A stretch of 63,483 nt of DNA from Micrococcales bacterium 73-13 (GCA_001898855.1 MKVN01000039.1:1-63483); one strand, 5' to 3'; numbered from the stretch's first letter, positions 8,573 through 23,926 are shown. Notes: a model not told the origin generated them from the letters alone. Translations and numbers: made by a program.

Positions 8573-8603
8573 AGGCGCCGCCCCGGACCCCGGGGCGGCG
8601 CCT
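8573..8603 (+). terminator. perfect 14-bp GC hairpin after rpsA
   Basis: Bases 8573-8586 pair perfectly with 8590-8603 around a 3-nt loop (ACC), 12 nt after the rpsA stop. No U-tract follows, as is common for terminators of high-GC actinobacteria. It ends only 3 nt before the coaE -10 hexamer. Confidence 0.75.
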
Positions 8604-8606
8604 CGC

Positions 8607-8612
8607 TACGCT
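8607..8612 (+). promoter_or_regulatory. -10 element, leaderless promoter of coaE
   Basis: TACGCT ends 6 nt before the coaE GTG at 8619 and directly follows the rpsA hairpin, whose right arm would occupy the -35 side. Confidence 0.6.
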
Positions 8613-8618
8613 GAGACG

Positions 8619-9230
8619 GTGCGCCTCATCGCCCTGACCGGCGGCATCGCCTCCGGCAAGAGCCTCGTCTCGGCCCGGCTGCGCGAGCTCGGCGCGGTCG
8701 TCGTGGACGCCGACGTGCTGGCCCGCGAGGCCGTCGCCCCCGGCAGCCCCGGACTGGCCGCAGTGGCCGCCGAGTTCGGTCCAGGCGTGCTCCGCGAGGA
8801 CGGCTCGCTCGATCGCGCCGCGCTCGGCGCGATCGTGTTCGGCGACGCCGACCGGCTCGCCGCGCTGAACGCGATCGTGCACCCGGAGGTGCAGCGGCTG
8901 GCGAGCGCCGCCTTCGCCGCCGCCGGGACGGCGGACCCGGACGCCGTCGTCGTCTACGACGTGCCGCTGCTCGCGGAGAACGCCGACCGGCTCGCCCCGC
9001 AGTTCGACGAGATCGTCGTGGTGACCGCCCCCGAGCGGGAGCGCGTCCGGCGGATGGTCGCCGACCGCGGCATGACCGAGCGCGAGGCCCGCGACCGGAT
9101 CGCCCGGCAGGCGAGCGACGCGCAGCGGCTCGCGCTCGCCGATCGGGTGATCGACAACTCGGGGACCCGGGACGCGACGATCCGGCAGGTCGACGCGCTG
9201 TGGGCGTCGCTGCACGAGGCGGCCGGGTAG
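8619..9230 (+). CDS. coaE: Dephospho-CoA kinase
   Basis: 203 residues. Catalyses the last step of coenzyme A synthesis, ATP-dependent phosphorylation of the ribose 3' hydroxyl of dephospho-CoA. The P-loop GGIASGKS sits at the N-terminus (ALTGGIASGKSLVS), followed by VVDADVLAREAV (CoA-binding Asp) and the lid region with RRMVADRGMTEREARDRIARQ. I start at the GTG at 8619 because it begins right before the P-loop strand and has a -10 box 6 nt upstream; the open frame extends back into rpsA, but that extension is not conserved in character. Confidence 0.95.
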   Translation: MRLIALTGGIASGKSLVSARLRELGAVVVDADVLAREAVAPGSPGLAAVAAEFGPGVLREDGSLDRAALGAIVFGDADRLAALNAIVHPEVQRLASAAFAAAGTADPDAVVVYDVPLLAENADRLAPQFDEIVVVTAPERERVRRMVADRGMTEREARDRIARQASDAQRLALADRVIDNSGTRDATIRQVDALWASLHEAAG

Positions 9231-9238
9231 TCCGGCCG
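9220..9238. terminator. bidirectional hairpin between coaE and the EamA gene
   Basis: CGGCCGG (9220-9226) and CCGGCCG (9232-9238) form a perfect 7-bp stem with a 5-nt loop over the coaE stop codon, between convergent genes. Confidence 0.5.
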
Positions 9239-9246
9239 GCGGGACC

Positions 9247-10182
9247 TCAGTCCTCGGAGCCGACGACGGGGACCGGCGCCGTCGGCGGCTCGCGGAGCTC
9301 GACGTCGACCTCCGGGCGCCCGGGCCGCGGCCGACCGGCGGCGACGACCGCGATCGCGTTGGCCGCGCTGATGACCGCGAGGCCCGCGAGCTGCCACCAG
9401 GACAGCGCCTGCCCGAGCACGAGGAATCCGGCGAGCGCGGCGAGGCCGGGCTGCGCGCTCTGCAGCACGCCGAACAGCTCCCGCCGCATCCGGCGCAGCA
9501 CGGTGATGTCGATCGCGTTCGGTAGCAGCGTGGACAGGATCGCGGCCACCGACCCGGTGAGCAGCAGCCCGAGCGCGTCGCCGGGCGCGAGCCCGGCCAG
9601 GGCGATCACCAGGAACGGGAGGGTGCACAGCGCCGCGGTCGTCACGGCCACCGCGGAGCCCTGCACCCCTGGCAGCCGGCGTCCGGAGATCTGGTTGAAC
9701 ACGATGTAGCCCGCCCAGCCGAGCGCGCCGACGAGCGCGAAGCCGACGCCGATCAGATCGATCCCCGGCACCGTGCCCGTCAGCAGCAGCACGCCGCCGA
9801 ACGCGGCGAGCGCCAGGACGACGTCGAGCAGCCGGCGCGAGGCGATCAGGGCGACCGCGAGCGGCCCGAGGAACTCCAGCGTCACGGTCAGGCCCAGGCC
9901 GATCCGCTCGAACCCGATGTACACCGAGAGGTTCATGATCACCAGCGAGGCGCCGAGCAGCAGCGGCGGCCAGAGCTGCGGCCAGCGCATCCGGTGCACC
10001 GGCGGGCGGGCGATGATCAGGAACGCGACCGCCGCGACGCCCTGCCGGATCGCGACCACCGCGGCCGGGCCGGCGAAGTGGAACGCGGTCGCCGCGACGG
10101 CGCCGCCGGCCTGCGCCGAGGCCGCTCCGACGAGCTGCAGCGCGGCGGCGGCGCGCTCGCCCCGGATGCGCTCGCCTGCCAC
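9247..10182 (-). CDS. EamA-family (DMT) transporter, RhtA-like
   Basis: 311 residues, ten predicted transmembrane helices in two five-helix EamA halves. The first half ends near VLLLTGTVPG and the second near AGLAVISAANAIAVVAAG. The pattern of an FHFAGPAAVVAIRQG first loop and GFERIGLGLTVTLEFLGPL is that of RhtA/YdcZ-like exporters, which move amino acids or other metabolites out of the cell. The substrate is not known. The GTG at 10182 is supported by TAGCGT 7 nt upstream. It shares a 68-bp divergent gap with uvrB. Confidence 0.87.
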   Translation of the reverse strand: MAGERIRGERAAAALQLVGAASAQAGGAVAATAFHFAGPAAVVAIRQGVAAVAFLIIARPPVHRMRWPQLWPPLLLGASLVIMNLSVYIGFERIGLGLTVTLEFLGPLAVALIASRRLLDVVLALAAFGGVLLLTGTVPGIDLIGVGFALVGALGWAGYIVFNQISGRRLPGVQGSAVAVTTAALCTLPFLVIALAGLAPGDALGLLLTGSVAAILSTLLPNAIDITVLRRMRRELFGVLQSAQPGLAALAGFLVLGQALSWWQLAGLAVISAANAIAVVAAGRPRPGRPEVDVELREPPTAPVPVVGSED

Positions 10183-10189
10183 GGCATCG

Positions 10190-10195
10190 ACGCTA
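10190..10195 (-). promoter_or_regulatory. -10 element, leaderless promoter of the EamA gene
   Basis: Minus-strand TAGCGT ends 7 nt before the GTG at 10182. Confidence 0.5.
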
Positions 10196-10238
10196 CCCCC
10201 TCCGCCCGGTCGCCCACGCCGCTGTCGGGGGTCGCGCG

Positions 10239-10244
10239 TAGCCT
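10239..10244 (+). promoter_or_regulatory. -10 element, leaderless promoter of uvrB
   Basis: TAGCCT ends 6 nt before the uvrB ATG at 10251. No LexA box of the GAAC...GTTC type is visible in the short gap. Confidence 0.55.
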
Positions 10245-10250
10245 GGACGC

Positions 10251-12332
<2,082 letters not shown>

Positions 12333-12342
12333 CGGCGCGTGC

Positions 12343-12348
12343 CATGCT
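12343..12348 (+). promoter_or_regulatory. possible -10 element of the SDR gene
   Basis: CATGCT ends 6 nt before the ATG at 12355. It departs from TANNNT at the first base, so it is a weaker call than its neighbours. Confidence 0.35.
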
Positions 12349-12354
12349 CGGAGC

Positions 12355-13173
12355 ATGACGACGAAGACCTGGTTCATCACCGGCACCTCGAAGGGCTTCG
12401 GCCGGATCTGGGCCGAGGCGGCGCTCGAGCGCGGCGACCGGGTCGCGGCGACCGCCCGCGACCCGCGCAGCCTCGACGCACTCGTCGAGCGGCACGGGGA
12501 CCGGGTGCTGCCGATCCGGCTCGACGTGACCGACCGGGACGCCGACTTCGCCGCGGTCCGGAGCGCCAACGAGCACTTCGGCGGCCTCGACGTCGTCGTC
12601 AACAACGCCGGCTACGGCCTGTTCGGCACGATCGAGGAGATCACCGAGCAGCAGGCGCGCGACCAGTTCGAGACGAACGTGTTCGGCGCGCTGTGGGTCA
12701 CCCAGGCCGCGATCCCGGTGCTCCGCGCGAACGGCGGCGGCCGCATCCTCCAGGTCTCCTCGATCGGCGGCATCAGCGCCTTCCCGAACCTCGGCGTCTA
12801 CAACGCCTCGAAATGGGCCCTGGAGGCCTTCTCGCAGGCGCTCGCCGCCGAGGTCGCGCCGTTCGGCATCTCGGTCACCCTGGTCGAGCCGGCCGCCTAC
12901 GGGACCGACTGGGCGGGTCCGTCCGCGGTGCACGCCGACCCGCTGCCGGAGTACGACTGGCTGCGCGAGGCGCGCCGCGCCCGGCCGCCGATGGCTCCCG
13001 GCGATCCCGCCGCGACGGCCGAGGCGATCCTCGCGGTGGTCGACGCCGAGGAGCCGCCGCTGCGCATCTTCCTTGGGCGCGCGCCGATCCGGATCGCCGC
13101 CGCCGACTACGAGGGCCGCATCGCGACCTGGGCGGCCTGGCAGGAGGTCTCCGACCGGGCCCAGGGCGACTGA
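12355..13173 (+). CDS. Short-chain dehydrogenase/reductase
   Basis: 272 residues, classical SDR. The cofactor motif TGTSKGFG (about 10-17) is followed by ARD/RL patterns favouring NADP, then NNAGYGLFG, the catalytic Ser (QVSSIGG) and YxxxK (YNASK). Members with the TSxGFG motif and long C-terminus are often annotated as ketoreductases acting on steroids or quinones, but the substrate is unknown. It stands alone between uvrB and uvrA, with no sequence link to DNA repair. Confidence 0.88.
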   Translation: MTTKTWFITGTSKGFGRIWAEAALERGDRVAATARDPRSLDALVERHGDRVLPIRLDVTDRDADFAAVRSANEHFGGLDVVVNNAGYGLFGTIEEITEQQARDQFETNVFGALWVTQAAIPVLRANGGGRILQVSSIGGISAFPNLGVYNASKWALEAFSQALAAEVAPFGISVTLVEPAAYGTDWAGPSAVHADPLPEYDWLREARRARPPMAPGDPAATAEAILAVVDAEEPPLRIFLGRAPIRIAAADYEGRIATWAAWQEVSDRAQGD

Positions 13174-13200
13174 GCCGGAGCCGATGTCGGAGGAGGTATC

Positions 13201-13206
13201 TAGACT
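13201..13206 (+). promoter_or_regulatory. -10 element, leaderless promoter of uvrA
   Basis: TAGACT ends 6 nt before the uvrA GTG at 13213. The AGGAGG at 13190-13195 is too far upstream to act as its ribosome-binding site. Confidence 0.6.
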
Positions 13207-13212
13207 CGAAGG

Positions 13213-16149
<2,937 letters not shown>

Positions 16150-16150
16150 C

Positions 16151-18031
16151 ATGGCGGAGGACCTGCCCTGGCGACCGCGGACGGGGGAGATCCCGACGAA
16201 GCCGGGCGTGTACCGCTTCCGCGACGAGCGCGGTCGGATCCTCTACGTCGGCAAGGCGAAGTCGCTGCGCAGCCGGCTCTCGAACTACTTCGCCCCGCTG
16301 TCCACGCTGCACGACCGCACGAAGCGGATGGTGCTGACGGCGCGCAGCGTCGAGTGGACGGTGGTGAACAGCGACTTCGAGGCGCTGCAGCTGGAATGGA
16401 CCTGGATCCAGGAGTTCGATCCGCCGTTCAACGTCCAGTACCGCGACGACAAGTCCTACCCCTACGTCGCGATCACGCTCGGCGACGACGTGCCGCGCGT
16501 CATGGTCACCCGCGCCCGCGGCATCCGCGGCGCCCGCTACTTCGGCCCGTACTCCCGGGCCTGGGCGATCCGGGACACCATCGACACGCTGCTCAAGGCG
16601 TTCCCGATGCGCTCCTGCTCGGACGGGGTGTACCAGCGCGCGAGGCGCTCGGGGCGGCCGTGCCTGCTCGGCGACATCGGCAAGTGCGCGGCGCCCTGCG
16701 TCGGCCGGGTGACCCCCGCCGAGCACAAGGCGATCGCGCTCGACCTGGCGTCCTTCCTGGACGGCGGGGACCAGCGCTTCGTCCGGGACATCCGGCGGCG
16801 GATGAACGAGGCGGCCGAGGCGCAGCAGTACGAGCGCGCCGCGCGCTACCGCGACCAGCTGCAGGCCATGCAGTGGGCGCTCGAGCGCAACGCCGTGGTG
16901 CTCGCCGACGACCTCGACGCGGACTTCTTCGGGATCGCCGACGACGAGCTCTCGGCGGCGGTGCAGCAGTTCACGGTGCGCGGCGGGCGGATCCGCGGCG
17001 TGCGCGCCTGGACGGTCGACAAGGAGCTCGACGTGCCGCTCCCGGAGCTCGTCGAGTCCGTGCTGGAGACCGCCTACGGCGACGCCCCGCCCCCGCGGCT
17101 GGTGCACGTGCCGGCGCTGCCGGCGGACCGGGCGCCGATCGAGCAGTGGCTGGCGGCGCGGCGCGAGGAGGCCGGCCAGCGCGGCCGGGTCGAGCTCGCC
17201 GTGCCGAAACGCGGCGAGAAGGCCGCGCTCGCGAAGACCGCGGCGGAGAACGCGGCCGAGGCGCTGCTGCTCTACAAGCTGCGGCGCTCGGGCGACTTCA
17301 CGGCGCGCAGCAACGCGCTCGCCGACCTGCAGGACGCGCTCGGGCTCGCCGAGGCGCCGCTGCGGATCGAGTGCTTCGACGTCTCGCACCTCGGCGGGAC
17401 GAACGTCGTCGCCTCCATGGTCGTCTTCGAGGACGGCCTGCCGCGCAAGGACCAGTACCGGAAGTTCTCGATCGAGCACGCCGCCGACGACACCGACGCG
17501 ATCCACCAAGTGCTGTCCCGCCGGCTGGCACGCCTCGCCGAGGAGCCGCCGGCGGCGGAGGGCAGGAAGCGCTTCGCCTACCGCCCCCAGCTGCTGCTCA
17601 TCGACGGCGGGCAGCCGCAGGTGGCCGCAGCCGAGCGCGCGCTCGCCGAGGCCGGGCCGGCCGCCGCCGGCATCGCCATGGCCGGGATCGCGAAGCGGCT
17701 CGAAGAGCTCTGGCTGCCGGGCGCCGGCTTCCCGGTGATCCTGCCGCGGAACTCCGACGCGCTCTTCCTGGTCCAGCGGCTGCGCGACGAGGCGCACCGC
17801 TTCGCGATCGGGTACCAGCGCGCGCAGCGCCGCCGCGACCTGCGCTCGGTGCTCGGCGAGGTGCCCGGCGTGGGGCCCGCGCGGGTCAAGGAGCTGATCC
17901 GGCACTTCGGCTCGGCGACGGCGGTCAAGGCGGCCAGCACCGAGCAGCTCGCGGCCGTCCGCGGCATCGGGGAGGCCACGGCGCAGGCGATCACGGCGGC
18001 ACTGCATCCCGGTACGCTGGACGTCCGATGA
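16151..18031 (+). CDS. uvrC: Excinuclease ABC subunit C
   Basis: 626 residues. The dual nuclease that incises both sides of a lesion after UvrB binding. The N-terminal GIY-YIG nuclease (16-95) shows GVYRF and [11 protein letters not shown] and makes the 3' cut; a UVR motif (about 215-241, [20 protein letters not shown]) binds UvrB; the RNase H-like domain (about 395-545) has [20 protein letters not shown] and LLIDGGQPQ; the last 60 residues hold two helix-hairpin-helix motifs ([30 protein letters not shown]). It starts 2 bp after the uvrA stop and overlaps rapZ by 4 bp. Confidence 0.97.
   Translation: MAEDLPWRPRTGEIPTKPGVYRFRDERGRILYVGKAKSLRSRLSNYFAPLSTLHDRTKRMVLTARSVEWTVVNSDFEALQLEWTWIQEFDPPFNVQYRDDKSYPYVAITLGDDVPRVMVTRARGIRGARYFGPYSRAWAIRDTIDTLLKAFPMRSCSDGVYQRARRSGRPCLLGDIGKCAAPCVGRVTPAEHKAIALDLASFLDGGDQRFVRDIRRRMNEAAEAQQYERAARYRDQLQAMQWALERNAVVLADDLDADFFGIADDELSAAVQQFTVRGGRIRGVRAWTVDKELDVPLPELVESVLETAYGDAPPPRLVHVPALPADRAPIEQWLAARREEAGQRGRVELAVPKRGEKAALAKTAAENAAEALLLYKLRRSGDFTARSNALADLQDALGLAEAPLRIECFDVSHLGGTNVVASMVVFEDGLPRKDQYRKFSIEHAADDTDAIHQVLSRRLARLAEEPPAAEGRKRFAYRPQLLLIDGGQPQVAAAERALAEAGPAAAGIAMAGIAKRLEELWLPGAGFPVILPRNSDALFLVQRLRDEAHRFAIGYQRAQRRRDLRSVLGEVPGVGPARVKELIRHFGSATAVKAASTEQLAAVRGIGEATAQAITAALHPGTLDVR
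18013..18018 (+). promoter_or_regulatory. possible internal -10 element before rapZ
   Basis: TACGCT inside the end of uvrC, 9 nt before the rapZ ATG. The spacing is longer than the 6-7 nt usual here; it may give rapZ-whiA a second promoter. Confidence 0.3.
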
Positions 18032-18906
18032 CGACCGACACGCCAGGCGAGGAGCTGCTCATCGTCACCGGCATGTCCGGGGCGGGCCGGTCGACGGCGG
18101 CCGACGCGCTGGAGGACCTCGGCTGGTACGTGGTGGACAACCTGCCGCCGTCGATGATCAAGCCGCTCGTCGAGCTCGGCGCCCAGGCGGGGACGGCCTT
18201 CCCGCGGCTCGCCGCCGTCGTCGACATCCGCGGCGGACGGCTGTTCGCCGACCTCAGGGACGCGATCGAGGCGCTGCGCGGCAGCAGCATCCAGGTGCGC
18301 GTGCTGTTCCTCGACGCCGACGACGACGCCCTTGTGCGGCGCTTCGAGCAGGTGCGCCGCCCGCACCCGCTGCAGGCGGGCGGGACGCTGCTGGAGGGGA
18401 TCCGCGCCGAGCGGGCGCAGCTCGCTGATCTGCGCGGCGACAGCGACATCGTGCTCGACACCTCGCGGCTGAACGTGCACCAGCTCACGACAGCGATCGG
18501 CGACCGCTTCGCCTCGCCGGACGCCCCCCGCGTCGCGATCACCGTCCAGAGCTTCGGCTTCAAGTACGGCCTGCCGGCGGACGCCGACGTGGTCGCCGAC
18601 ATGCGCTTCCTGCCGAACCCGTTCTGGGAGCCGGACCTCGCCCCGCTCGACGGGCGAGACCCCGCGGTGCGCGCCCACGTGCTCGGCCAGCCGGGCGCGC
18701 AGGACTTCCTCGCCGCGTTCACCGCCGCGCTGTCGGTCGCGGTCGAGGGATATCGTCGGGAGAACAAGCGCCACGTGACCGTGGCCGTGGGGTGCACGGG
18801 CGGCAAGCACCGCTCCGTCGCGATGGCCGAGGAGCTCGCGGACCGGCTGACCGGGATGCAGGGCGTGACGGTCTCGGTACGCCACAGAGACCTCGGAAGG
18901 GAATGA
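18028..18906 (+). CDS. rapZ: RNase adapter / nucleotide-binding protein RapZ
   Basis: 292 residues. In E. coli RapZ binds small RNAs and presents them to RNase E and links to GlcN6P sensing; in Gram-positives the role is less clear. The P-loop reads GMSGAGRST, with Arg at the usual Lys position, which is normal for actinobacterial homologues. Other family blocks are [27 protein letters not shown] and the C-terminal [15 protein letters not shown]. The uvrC-rapZ-whiA order is conserved widely in actinobacteria. The ATG overlaps the uvrC stop (ATGA) and whiA follows after 1 bp. Confidence 0.94.
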   Translation: MTTDTPGEELLIVTGMSGAGRSTAADALEDLGWYVVDNLPPSMIKPLVELGAQAGTAFPRLAAVVDIRGGRLFADLRDAIEALRGSSIQVRVLFLDADDDALVRRFEQVRRPHPLQAGGTLLEGIRAERAQLADLRGDSDIVLDTSRLNVHQLTTAIGDRFASPDAPRVAITVQSFGFKYGLPADADVVADMRFLPNPFWEPDLAPLDGRDPAVRAHVLGQPGAQDFLAAFTAALSVAVEGYRRENKRHVTVAVGCTGGKHRSVAMAEELADRLTGMQGVTVSVRHRDLGRE

Positions 18907-18907
18907 C

Positions 18908-19891
18908 GTGTCGCTGACCGATCGCCTGAAGGCCGAGCTGCTCGCCCTTCCCCGGGGCGCGACCGCGCTGCGCGCCGCCGAGCTCGCGACGCTGCTGCGC
19001 TTCGCCGGCGGCCTGCACCTCATCTCCGGGCGGATCGCGGTCGAGGTCGAGGTCGACTCGGCGCCGCTCGCCGACCGGATCGCCGCGGAGATCCAGACGC
19101 TGTTCGGCGTGCGCGCGCAGCGCGGCACGAGCCCGGCCGGGGGCGCCGGACGGCCGGAGCACCAGCTGGTCCGGGTGGTCGAGGAGGGCGAGACCCTCGC
19201 CCGCCAGACCGGGCTGCTCGACCAGCGGCGGCGGCCGGTGCGCGGCCTGCCGAACCGGCTGACCACCGGCAACCCGCAGGAGCTCGCCGCCGTCTGGCGC
19301 GGCGCGTTCCTCGCCGCCGGCACGCTCACCGAGCCGGGCCGCAGCGCCGCGCTGGAGATCGCCTGCCCGACGTCCGAGTCGGCGATGGCGCTGGTCGGCG
19401 CCGCCGGCCGGATCGGCGTGCAGACCAAGAGCCGCGAGGTCCGCGGCCTGCCGCGCGTGGTGGTGCGCGAGGGGGACGCGATCGCCCGGCTGCTCGAGCG
19501 GATGGGCGCGGTCAGCACGCTCGCGGACTGGGAGGCGCAGCGCAGCGCGAAGGAGGTCCGCGCGACCGCGAACCGGCTCGTCAACTTCGACGACGCGAAC
19601 CTGCGCCGCAGCGCGCAGGCGGCCGTCGCCGCCTGCGCCAGGGTCGAGCGCGCGCTCGAGATCCTGCAGGGCGAGGTCCCGGACCACCTCGAGTACGCGG
19701 GCCGGCTGCGGCTCGACCATCGCGAGGCGAGCCTCGACGAGCTGGGGCACTACGCCGACCCGCCGATGACCAAGGACGCCGTGGCCGGGCGGATCCGCCG
19801 CCTGCTCGCGATGGCGGACAAGCGGGCGGGCGAGCTCGGGGTGCCCGGCACGGAGGCCAGCCTCCCGCCCGAGCTGGCGCAACTAGACTGA
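18908..19891 (+). CDS. whiA: Sporulation/cell-division regulator WhiA
   Basis: 327 residues. WhiA combines an N-terminal LAGLIDADG homing-endonuclease-like fold without nuclease activity (about 1-220) and a C-terminal helix-turn-helix (about 240-315; [33 protein letters not shown] in outline). In Streptomyces it works with WhiB on sporulation septation genes; in non-sporulating actinobacteria it is retained and likely tunes cell division. Cotranscribed with rapZ. Start is GTG at 18908. The end of the gene carries the -10 of the superoxide dismutase gene. Confidence 0.95.
   Translation: MSLTDRLKAELLALPRGATALRAAELATLLRFAGGLHLISGRIAVEVEVDSAPLADRIAAEIQTLFGVRAQRGTSPAGGAGRPEHQLVRVVEEGETLARQTGLLDQRRRPVRGLPNRLTTGNPQELAAVWRGAFLAAGTLTEPGRSAALEIACPTSESAMALVGAAGRIGVQTKSREVRGLPRVVVREGDAIARLLERMGAVSTLADWEAQRSAKEVRATANRLVNFDDANLRRSAQAAVAACARVERALEILQGEVPDHLEYAGRLRLDHREASLDELGHYADPPMTKDAVAGRIRRLLAMADKRAGELGVPGTEASLPPELAQLD
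19884..19889 (+). promoter_or_regulatory. -10 element of sodA
   Basis: TAGACT at the very end of whiA. A start near 19896 would leave a short 5' UTR holding the strong GAAGGAG ribosome-binding site (19907-19913) of sodA. Confidence 0.5.
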
Positions 19892-19917
19892 GACCGAAGC
19901 AAGAGCGAAGGAGCATC

Positions 19918-20514
19918 ATGGCCGAGTACACCCTCCCCGAGCTGCCGTACGACTACGCGGCGCTGGAGCCGCACATCAGCGCGACGATCATGGAGCTGCA
20001 CCACGACAAGCACCACGCCGCCTATGTCGCCGGGGCGAACGCCGCGCTCGCCGGCCTCGCCGCCGCGCGCGAGGCGGGCGACCTGGCGAGCGTGAACCTG
20101 CTGACGAAGAACCTCGCCTTCAACCTCGGCGGCCACGTCAACCACTCGATCTTCTGGAAGAACCTCTCCCCGGACGGCGGCGACAAGCCGACCGGCGAGC
20201 TCGCCAGCGCGCTCGACGACCAGTTCGGCTCGTTCGACAAGTTCGTCGCGCACTTCACCGCGGCGGCGACCGGCGTGCAGGGCTCCGGCTGGGCGGCGCT
20301 GTTCTACGACCGCGTCGGCGGCAACCTCATCGTGCAGCAGATCCTCAACCAGGAGGCGCAGTTCCCGGCCGGGACCGTGCCGCTGCTGCTGCTCGACGTC
20401 TGGGAGCACGCGTACTACCTCGACTACAAGAACGTGCGCGCGGACTACGTCAAGGCGTTCTGGAACATCGTCAACTGGGCGGACGTGCAGGACCGCCTCG
20501 CCGCCGCGCGCTGA
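19918..20514 (+). CDS. sodA: Superoxide dismutase, Mn-type markers
   Basis: 198 residues, Fe/Mn superoxide dismutase family, cytoplasmic (no signal peptide). Metal ligands by alignment to the E. coli enzyme are H28 (MELHHDKHH), H76 ([12 protein letters not shown]), D160 and H164 (LDVWEHAYY). The GGH block and Gln145 in ILNQEAQ are the positions that mark manganese-preferring members, so Mn is favoured, though the family is not perfectly predictable. GAAGGAG stands 4 nt upstream of the ATG. It lies between whiA and gap and may be read into gap, 33 bp downstream. Confidence 0.95.
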   Translation: MAEYTLPELPYDYAALEPHISATIMELHHDKHHAAYVAGANAALAGLAAAREAGDLASVNLLTKNLAFNLGGHVNHSIFWKNLSPDGGDKPTGELASALDDQFGSFDKFVAHFTAAATGVQGSGWAALFYDRVGGNLIVQQILNQEAQFPAGTVPLLLLDVWEHAYYLDYKNVRADYVKAFWNIVNWADVQDRLAAAR

Positions 20515-21558
<1,044 letters not shown>

Positions 21559-21562
21559 CCCG

Positions 21563-22777
21563 GTGGCGCTCCGCACGATCGACTCGCTCGGGAGCCTCGC
21601 GGGGAAGCGCGTCATCGTGCGCGCGGACCTCAACGTCCCGCTGCAGGACGGGGTCATCTCCGACGACGGCCGCATCCGCGCCTCGGTGCCGACCGTCGAG
21701 GAGCTGCTCGGCCTCGGCGCCGCGGTGATCCTGATCTCGCACCTGGGACGTCCGGACGGCGCCCCGGATCCGAGGTACAGCCTCGCACCGGTCGCGACGC
21801 GGCTCGCCGAGCTGCTCGGCCGACCGGTCGCCTTCGCGGCCGACACGGTCGGCGAAGCGGCGACGACCGCCGCCGCCGCGCTGCGGCCGGGCGAGGTGCT
21901 GCTGCTCGAGAACCTGCGCTTCAACCCGGGGGAGACCTCGAAGGACGAGGCCGAGCGCCGCGCGTTCGCCGCGCTGCTCGCCCGCCTCGGCGACGCGGTC
22001 GTCTCCGACGGCTTCGGCGTGGTGCACCGGGCGCAGGCGAGCGTGACCGACCTCGAGGCGCTGCTGCCGAGCGCCGCGGGCGGGCTCGTCGAGCGGGAGC
22101 TCTCGGTGCTGGAGCGGCTCACCACGGCCCCGGAGCGGCCCTACGCGGTCGTGCTCGGCGGCTCCAAGGTCTCCGACAAGCTCGCGGTGATCGACTCGCT
22201 GCTGCCGCGGGTCGACACCCTGCTCGTGGGCGGCGGCATGGTGTTCACGTTCATCGCCGCCCTCGGCCACCCGGTCGGCGCGAGCCTGCTGGAGGCGGAC
22301 CAGATCCCGGCCGTGCTCGGCTATCTCGAGCGGGCGAAGGAGCTCGGCGTGGAGATCGTGCTGCCGGAGGACATCGTCGTCGCGGAGCGGTTCGCCGCCG
22401 ACGCGAGGCACGAGGTGGTCGCCGCCGACGCGATCGAGGGCTCGCGCTTCGGCGTCTCCGGCATCGGCCTCGACATCGGCCCGAAGGCCGCCGAGCGCTT
22501 CGCCTCGATCGTGCGCGGATCGCGCACCGTGTTCTGGAACGGGCCGATGGGGGTCTTCGAGTTCCCCGACTTCGCCTTCGGCACCGCCGCCGTCGCGCGG
22601 GCGCTCAGCGAGACCGACGGCTTCGGCGTGGTCGGCGGCGGCGACTCGGCCGCAGCGGTGCGCGCCCTCGGCTTCGAGGACGCCGACTTCGGCCACGTGT
22701 CGACCGGCGGCGGGGCGAGCCTCGAGTTCCTCGAGGGCAAGCGGCTGCCCGGCCTCGTGGCCCTGGGCTGGGAGTAG
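21563..22777 (+). CDS. pgk: Phosphoglycerate kinase
   Basis: 404 residues. Transfers phosphate from 1,3-bisphosphoglycerate to ADP. The N-domain has VIVRADLNVPL and ILISHLGRPDG and binds the substrate with basic residues (NLRFNPGE); the C-domain has the nucleotide-binding VVGGGDSAAAV and STGGGASLEFLEG. The usual DAFG-AHRAHAS block reads SDGFGVVHRAQAS, as in other actinobacteria. GTG start 4 bp after the gap stop. Confidence 0.97.
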   Translation: MALRTIDSLGSLAGKRVIVRADLNVPLQDGVISDDGRIRASVPTVEELLGLGAAVILISHLGRPDGAPDPRYSLAPVATRLAELLGRPVAFAADTVGEAATTAAAALRPGEVLLLENLRFNPGETSKDEAERRAFAALLARLGDAVVSDGFGVVHRAQASVTDLEALLPSAAGGLVERELSVLERLTTAPERPYAVVLGGSKVSDKLAVIDSLLPRVDTLLVGGGMVFTFIAALGHPVGASLLEADQIPAVLGYLERAKELGVEIVLPEDIVVAERFAADARHEVVAADAIEGSRFGVSGIGLDIGPKAAERFASIVRGSRTVFWNGPMGVFEFPDFAFGTAAVARALSETDGFGVVGGGDSAAAVRALGFEDADFGHVSTGGGASLEFLEGKRLPGLVALGWE

Positions 22778-22786
22778 GGAGCGGAC

Positions 22787-23593
22787 ATGGCGGATCGGAT
22801 CCCGCTCATCGCGGGCAACTGGAAGATGCACCTGGACCACCTGCAGGCGATCGCGGTCGTGCAGAAGCTGGCCTGGACGCTGCAGGACGCGCGGCACTCC
22901 TACAAAGCCGACGGCGCGGAGGTCGCGGTGTTCCCGCCGTTCACCGACCTGCGGTCGGTGCAGACCCTGATCGCGGGGGACCGGCTCGAGCTCCGCTTCG
23001 GGGCCCAGGACCTCTCCGAGCACGACGCCGGCGCGTACACCGGCGAGGTGTCCGGCGCCTTCCTGAAGGCCCTGGAGTGCCGCTACGTCCTGGTCGGCCA
23101 CTCCGAGCGGCGGCAGTACCACGGCGAGAGCGACGCGGTCTGCGCCGCGAAGGTCGCCGCGGCGCTGCGCCACGGCCTGGTGCCGGTGCTCTGCGTCGGC
23201 GAGACGGCGGAGGACCTCGAGGCGCACGGCGCCGCCGCGGTGCCGGTCGCACAGCTGCGCGCGGTGCTCGAGACGCTGTCCGCGGGCTCCTCCGGTGCGG
23301 CGCCGGAGCTCGTCGTCGCCTACGAGCCGGTCTGGGCGATCGGCTCCGGGCAGGCCGCGACGAGCGAGCAGGCGCAGGCCGTGTGCGCGGCGCTGCGCAT
23401 CGCGATCCGCGAGATGCTCGGCGACGAGGCCGCCGACGCGACGCGGATCCTCTACGGCGGCTCGGTCAAGTCCGGCAACATCGCCGGCTTCCTCCGCGAG
23501 GCGGACATCGACGGCGCCCTGGTCGGCGGCGCGAGCCTGGACCCGGTCGAGTTCGCGGCCATCGCGAGGTTCCAGAAGCACGTCGGGGTGTAG
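22787..23593 (+). CDS. tpiA: Triosephosphate isomerase
   Basis: 268 residues, a TIM-barrel enzyme interconverting dihydroxyacetone phosphate and glyceraldehyde 3-phosphate. Substrate Lys is in GNWKMH, the electrophile His105 in VGHSERRQYHGES, catalytic Glu180 in AYEPVWAIGSG, and the phosphate loop is LYGGSVKSGN. Nine bases separate it from pgk; it completes the gap-pgk-tpiA glycolytic operon. secG follows with its own -10 box. Confidence 0.97.
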   Translation: MADRIPLIAGNWKMHLDHLQAIAVVQKLAWTLQDARHSYKADGAEVAVFPPFTDLRSVQTLIAGDRLELRFGAQDLSEHDAGAYTGEVSGAFLKALECRYVLVGHSERRQYHGESDAVCAAKVAAALRHGLVPVLCVGETAEDLEAHGAAAVPVAQLRAVLETLSAGSSGAAPELVVAYEPVWAIGSGQAATSEQAQAVCAALRIAIREMLGDEAADATRILYGGSVKSGNIAGFLREADIDGALVGGASLDPVEFAAIARFQKHVGV

Positions 23594-23631
23594 CGGCGCG
23601 GCGCCTGACGCGTACGGGACGGGCGTTCGCG

Positions 23632-23637
23632 TAGACT
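23632..23637 (+). promoter_or_regulatory. -10 element of secG
   Basis: TAGACT 34 nt before the secG GTG. The implied leader of about 28 nt holds a purine-rich GAGAGAGGGA ribosome-binding site. Confidence 0.5.
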
Positions 23638-23671
23638 GTCAGGGCCGTTCCAGACGGCGAGAGAGGGATCC

Positions 23672-23926
23672 GTGCCAGTTCTGCAGATCGTGCTCCAGAT
23701 CATCCTGGGCCTCACCAGCCTGCTGCTGACGCTGCTCATCCTCCTGCACAAGGGACGCGGCGGCGGTCTCTCCGACATGTTCGGCGGCGGCGTGACCTCC
23801 AGCCTCGGCGCCTCGGGGGTCGCCGAGCGGAACCTGAACCGCATCACCGTCGTGCTCGCCCTGGTCTGGATCACCTGCATCGTCGTGCTCGGCATCATCA
23901 CGAAGTACGCGGTGGCCGGCGCCTGA
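23672..23926 (+). CDS. secG: Preprotein translocase subunit SecG
   Basis: 84 residues with two transmembrane helices (VLQIILGLTSLLLTLLILLH and the C-terminal ITVVLALVWITCIVVLGII) around a short loop, HKGRGGGLSDMFGGG, that is diagnostic of SecG. It assists SecYE in protein export. The position after tpiA and before rbpA is standard in actinobacteria. Confidence 0.95.
   Translation: MPVLQIVLQIILGLTSLLLTLLILLHKGRGGGLSDMFGGGVTSSLGASGVAERNLNRITVVLALVWITCIVVLGIITKYAVAGA

Noticed and set aside
12355-13173. SDR gene between uvrB and uvrA as part of a repair system
   Set aside because: The enzyme has no DNA-related features and appears to have its own -10; neighbourhood alone does not imply a role in repair.
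18070-18100. RapZ P-loop with Arg in place of the catalytic Lys (GMSGAGRST)
   Set aside because: This substitution is normal in actinobacterial RapZ homologues, so it is not evidence of a broken gene.
19918-20514. Superoxide dismutase gene between whiA and gap as a sign of transfer
   Set aside because: Base composition and codon use match its neighbours and a good promoter and ribosome-binding site are present; I recall this order in related genomes.
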